This document shows, one piece after another, positions 13,097 to 15,164 of a stretch of DNA of 15,164 nucleotides; the first letter of the stretch is position 1, and the number at the start of each line of letters is the position of its first letter. This DNA is from an uncultured Collinsella sp. (lineage in GTDB: Bacteria; Actinomycetota; Coriobacteriia; Coriobacteriales; Coriobacteriaceae): the NCBI GenBank assembly GCA_900551635.1, contig URWQ01000014.1, forward strand, positions 1 through 15,164, in the 5' to 3' direction. Made by a program: the position numbers and the translations under genes. Under the pieces are notes generated by a model that was not told where the DNA came from, did not search any database, and saw only the letters and a list, made by a program, of their open reading frames with translations.

Positions 13097-13138
13097 CCCC
13101 GCTGATCGCGGTTCCTTTGCGGATTGCGGCTGGCGGGG
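13097..13138 (+). terminator. Probable terminator after the YhcH-family gene
   Basis: CCCCGC (13097-13102) pairs with GCGGGG (13133-13138). The 30-nt interior holds further GC-rich complementarity (ATCGCGG against GCGGAT). It is followed by CTTTCTGTTTTTT. The outer stem is short, but the T tract is good. Confidence 0.65.
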
Positions 13139-13321
13139 CTTTCTGTTTTTTCGCCAACTCGGTGGACTTCGGGTTTAATGCTTAGGGGCGGGGATTTACC
13201 AAAGTGAAATTTTAATGGAAAGAAACCCAGCTGCAACAATTGCCCTGGTGAGGGCTCGAATTGGCCATATAGATCTAAAATAGTCACGATATACAAATGT
13301 CGAGAGTCGTTGGGGATATAG

Positions 13322-13831
13322 ATGAAAAGAACTAAGGGTTTTCTTTTGTTGGTAATGATGCTGCTCGGACTGTTCTGCCTGAGTGGCCCTTCTTGGGCCG
13401 AGACTGCCTGTCCTGAAGGTGAGCCTCAGCAGTCTTATACGGGCAGCCTGCTGATAACTGCTAAGGAGGGCGATGCCGACTCTCAGTCTGGGGTAAATCC
13501 CCTTGCCACTTTTGAGGGGGACGGCGGAACGGTCAAGCTTGACCATATTGGTAGCGGGATTTTGAGGTGGCAAGTTCTTCCGGACAAAATTGCGAACGAT
13601 CCCTTCTCTTTTGCTGGAACGATATATCTATACAAGGTTGTGGGCGGAAAACAAAAATACGTCGATTGCTATCCGACAAACGGGTCTGGAATTGCATTCA
13701 CCGGCATTTCGGGGCAGATTGATACACATGTACGAAAGGGAACCTATGTGGTGCGTTGGGTTGGAGCTGCTGCAGGCCCGATATGGATTGCGGTCTTGCG
13801 CCCCGATGTCCAAATAGGTTTCTCTCTCTAG
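13322..13831 (+). CDS. Secreted protein of unknown function
   Basis: The 169-residue product starts with a clear signal peptide: MKRTK, a long hydrophobic core LLLVMMLLGLFCL, and a likely cleavage after SGPSWA (about residue 26). No lipobox or sortase motif is seen. The mature part is rich in Gly, Ser and beta-prone residues, with GTIYLYKVVGGKQKY and KGTYVVRWVGAAAGPIW suggesting a beta-sandwich. I do not recognise a family. GGGGAT precedes the ATG. Base composition is lower in G+C than the amino-sugar genes, and it is followed closely by another unrecognised gene of similar composition, so the two may have arrived together. Confidence 0.65.
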   Translation: MKRTKGFLLLVMMLLGLFCLSGPSWAETACPEGEPQQSYTGSLLITAKEGDADSQSGVNPLATFEGDGGTVKLDHIGSGILRWQVLPDKIANDPFSFAGTIYLYKVVGGKQKYVDCYPTNGSGIAFTGISGQIDTHVRKGTYVVRWVGAAAGPIWIAVLRPDVQIGFSL

Positions 13832-13845
13832 ACGGGAAGTTGCTC

Positions 13846-14211
13846 ATGGACGCCATATATGACGGAGATGACTGGGTCGATCATTATACTTGGCGCCTGG
13901 TCGGCTCGAACGACAATGGGGATGTGGTGTTTGATGGACTATGTCCAAAGCATCTCCATCCTTTTGTCTCGTCGTTAATTGAGAGTTCCGCTCGTGTTGC
14001 CCCCTACAGCTCGGCATCGCTTCATGATACGGACGTTTTGAAGACCATAAGGGAATCAATTGACGAGGGCACGATGAGCGGCCCGCTGTTTTCTCGGCTT
14101 GTGGGGCTAGATGAGATTGGCTCGAAACGACTGCTTGCGGGCGAAAAGGTGGAGCTCACTTATCGGTCGATGATTTCAATCCTGCGGCTAGCCGATGTTC
14201 TTCGCAAATAA
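13846..14211 (+). CDS. Unrecognised cytoplasmic protein with a possible C-terminal HTH-like segment
   Basis: Starting at ATG 13846 (GGGAAG eight bases upstream, 14 bp after the secreted-protein gene) the product has 121 residues. It has no signal peptide or membrane segment. The N-terminal part (WRLVGSNDNGDVVFDGLCPKH) looks compact and acidic. The C-terminal part (SKRLLAGEKVELTYRSMISILRLADVL) resembles the last helices of a Cro/C1-type domain, where a residue pattern such as LxxGKxxxLxxxxxIxxALxV is common. That likeness is weak. The frame is open to 13756, but the upstream part is antisense to codon structure in the preceding gene. Coexpression with the secreted protein is likely. Confidence 0.5.
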   Translation: MDAIYDGDDWVDHYTWRLVGSNDNGDVVFDGLCPKHLHPFVSSLIESSARVAPYSSASLHDTDVLKTIRESIDEGTMSGPLFSRLVGLDEIGSKRLLAGEKVELTYRSMISILRLADVLRK

Positions 14212-14274
14212 ATGAGCAGGAAGCGATCGACGTGGCGATGCTTGGGTTGGCGCGCACGCAATCAGAATCGGCAA

Positions 14275-14298
14275 CAAAAAAGCCGCCCGAAGGCGGCT
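14275..14298 (-). terminator. Rho-independent terminator of the tRNA-Thr gene
   Basis: On the minus strand AGCCGCC-TTCG-GGCGGCT forms a 7-bp stem with a TTCG tetraloop, followed by a run of six T (complement of 14276-14281). It lies 11 bp past the tRNA 3' end. Confidence 0.9.
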
Positions 14299-14309
14299 AT
14301 CTTGTGCAA

Positions 14310-14385
14310 TGGAGCCAGCGACCGGGCTCGAACCGGTGACCCCCGCTTTACGAGAGCGGTGCTCTACCAACTGAGCTACGCTGGC
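14310..14385 (-). tRNA. tRNA-Thr (anticodon CGT)
   Basis: The minus strand folds into a complete 76-nt cloverleaf with encoded CCA. The acceptor stem is GCCAGCG/CGCTGGC with discriminator T, the D arm is GCTC-AGTTGGTA-GAGC, the anticodon stem is CCGCT/AGCGG with loop CTCGTAA (anticodon CGT, reading ACG), and the T arm is ACCGG-TTCGAGC-CCGGT. It decodes threonine. It stands alone between the low-G+C gene pair and the EIIB-like gene. Confidence 0.97.
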
Positions 14386-14542
14386 GGCCATGTGGTGACG
14401 CAACTGAGGCGTCAACGGCTGTCTATGATACGGGACATCGCACATCCGTGCAAGTGTTCTGACGGCTTTTCTCACTTTAAATGCACTAATATTGGAGACG
14501 TGATGTCTCGCTCTTACGAGTCTCAAACAGAATGGGACTGCC

Positions 14543-15055
14543 ATGGCTCAACCCAAGATCCTTCTCATGCGTATCGATGACCGGTTTATTTACGGGCAAG
14601 ACGTTGAGCTGTGGAACGAGGCTATGGGTTCCAACCTCGTCCTAATCGTCAACGACGAGATTGCGGCGGATTCGCGCAAGTGGGCGCCTATGAGAGTCGC
14701 GGCGCCCGAGGGCGTGTGGACGCGGTTTTTCTCGGTGCAAAGGACCATCGACATCATTCATACCGCAACGCCGCGCCAATGGATTCTCATCATGGTGGCG
14801 TCGCCCGCGGATGCGCTCGCGCTGGTCAAGGGCGGTGTGCCCATTACCAAGATCAGTATCGGTCACATGCAAGCAGGGGAGGGCAAGCGTCCCGCGACGC
14901 CCACAGTTGCCGTAGACGACACAGACGTCGCCGCCTTCAAAGAGCTGCAAGAACTCGGCATAGAGCTAGAAATCCGCTCCCTCCCCAGCTCCAATCCCGA
15001 CCCCATTCAACTAGTCGTTGGGGACACCCTTGGCACTTGGGGACGTTCCTTTTAA
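14543..15055 (+). CDS. Solitary EIIB-like protein lacking the phosphorylation histidine
   Basis: The 170-residue product aligns gap-free to the operon's EIIB (3741-4223) over about 150 residues with roughly 57% identity counted by eye. Retained blocks include GSNLVLIVND, TRFFSVQRTIDII, LVKGGVPITKISIG and DVAAFKELQELGIELEIR. The active motif RIDNRLVHGQ is changed to RIDDRFIYGQ, so His17 is replaced by Tyr and the normal phosphotransfer cannot occur. The frame is intact, and conserved blocks are kept, so it is not simply decayed. The last ~20 residues diverge and are encoded partly by a TTGGGGAC repeat. No other PTS gene is adjacent. It could be a non-catalytic binding or regulatory protein, or an early pseudogene. 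The ribosome binding site (GGGA) is weak. Confidence 0.8.
   Translation: MAQPKILLMRIDDRFIYGQDVELWNEAMGSNLVLIVNDEIAADSRKWAPMRVAAPEGVWTRFFSVQRTIDIIHTATPRQWILIMVASPADALALVKGGVPITKISIGHMQAGEGKRPATPTVAVDDTDVAAFKELQELGIELEIRSLPSSNPDPIQLVVGDTLGTWGRSF
15018..15044. repeat. TTGGGGAC direct repeat at the end of the EIIB-like gene
   Basis: TTGGGGAC occurs at 15018-15025 and 15037-15044, 19 bp apart, and the second copy is followed by GTTCCTTTT. The repeat encodes the divergent tail of the EIIB-like protein. I think short G-rich elements of this form are dispersed in Coriobacteriia genomes; this is from memory and unverified. Confidence 0.4.
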
Positions 15056-15086
15056 TATGAGCAGGACATTGTCAAGAGGCAAAATC

Positions 15087-15118
15087 GGGCCTGGCCCCAA
15101 CGATGTGGTGTCAGGCCC
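15087..15118 (-). terminator. Terminator of the minus-strand gene at the right edge
   Basis: GGGCCTG (15087-15093) and CAGGCCC (15112-15118) form a 7-bp stem. Read on the minus strand it is followed by GATTTTG, a short T tract, and it lies just past the stop codon of a gene entering from the right. Confidence 0.6.
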
Positions 15119-15123
15119 CCTCC

Positions 15124-15164
15124 CTATATCAGCCCGTCCGCGGCGACCTCGGCGTGTCTTTCCG
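15124..15164 (-). CDS. Last 12 codons of a gene entering from the right edge
   Basis: On the minus strand one frame reads ERHAEVAADGLI followed by TAG (15124-15126), with normal high-G+C codon use, and a terminator-like hairpin follows at once. The piece is too short to assign a family. Confidence 0.4.
   Translation of the reverse strand, partial: ERHAEVAADGLI

Noticed and set aside
12400..13296. 298-codon minus-strand open frame across the agaA relic and YhcH gene
   Set aside because: No family character, and it runs through two plus-strand coding patterns and a terminator.
14212..14580. 122-codon plus-strand open frame over the tRNA gene
   Set aside because: It reads through a tRNA and its terminator in antisense, so coding is very unlikely.

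Overview
The window looks like chromosome from a gut actinobacterium of the Coriobacteriia, most likely a Collinsella-like species. This is inferred from the high G+C, the codon choice and the gene content, not from a database match. Most of the window is one amino-sugar locus. The gene set is that of N-acetylgalactosamine (GalNAc)/galactosamine uptake and breakdown.

Left end (1-1390). A 3' scrap of an AT-rich gene and the C-terminus of a ComM/YifB-type ATPase (minus strand) face each other across a shared terminator. The comM piece runs directly, near 550-570, into the beheaded remainder of a SurA-like secreted protein on the plus strand. Two truncated genes meet head to head with no spacer, so this is either a rearrangement scar or an assembly chimera.

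1389-2345 holds a minus-strand pair, a DUF2975 membrane protein followed by a small Cro/C1-type regulator. It is followed by a long gene-free control region (2346-2979) with a cre-like site, two copies of a CGGT-type repeat array, candidate GntR operators and a hairpin that overlaps the ribosome binding site of the PTS operon.

2980-6186 is a mannose-family PTS operon: EIIA, YajC-like protein, EIIB, EIIC, EIID. It ends in a strong terminator. A GntR/UTRA regulator (6372-7103) follows, then agaS (SIS-family deaminase/isomerase) behind a promoter carrying the same 13-bp operator core as the PTS leader, then agaA (GalNAc-6-P deacetylase). After a minus-strand flavodoxin-like gene come an aldose-1-epimerase-like gene, a LacC-type sugar-phosphate kinase, a remnant of a second agaA, and a YhcH-family gene. 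In the inferred pathway the PTS imports GalNAc as GalNAc-6-P, AgaA deacetylates it, AgaS converts GalN-6-P to tagatose-6-P, and the LacC-like kinase makes tagatose-1,6-bisphosphate. The aldolase that would finish the pathway is not in the window.

Right end (13036-15164). Two unrecognised genes of lower G+C (one secreted) are followed by a minus-strand tRNA-Thr(CGT) with its terminator. Next is a solitary EIIB-like gene closely related to the operon's EIIB but with Tyr in place of the phosphorylatable His. The last bases appear to be the 3' end of a minus-strand gene with its own terminator.
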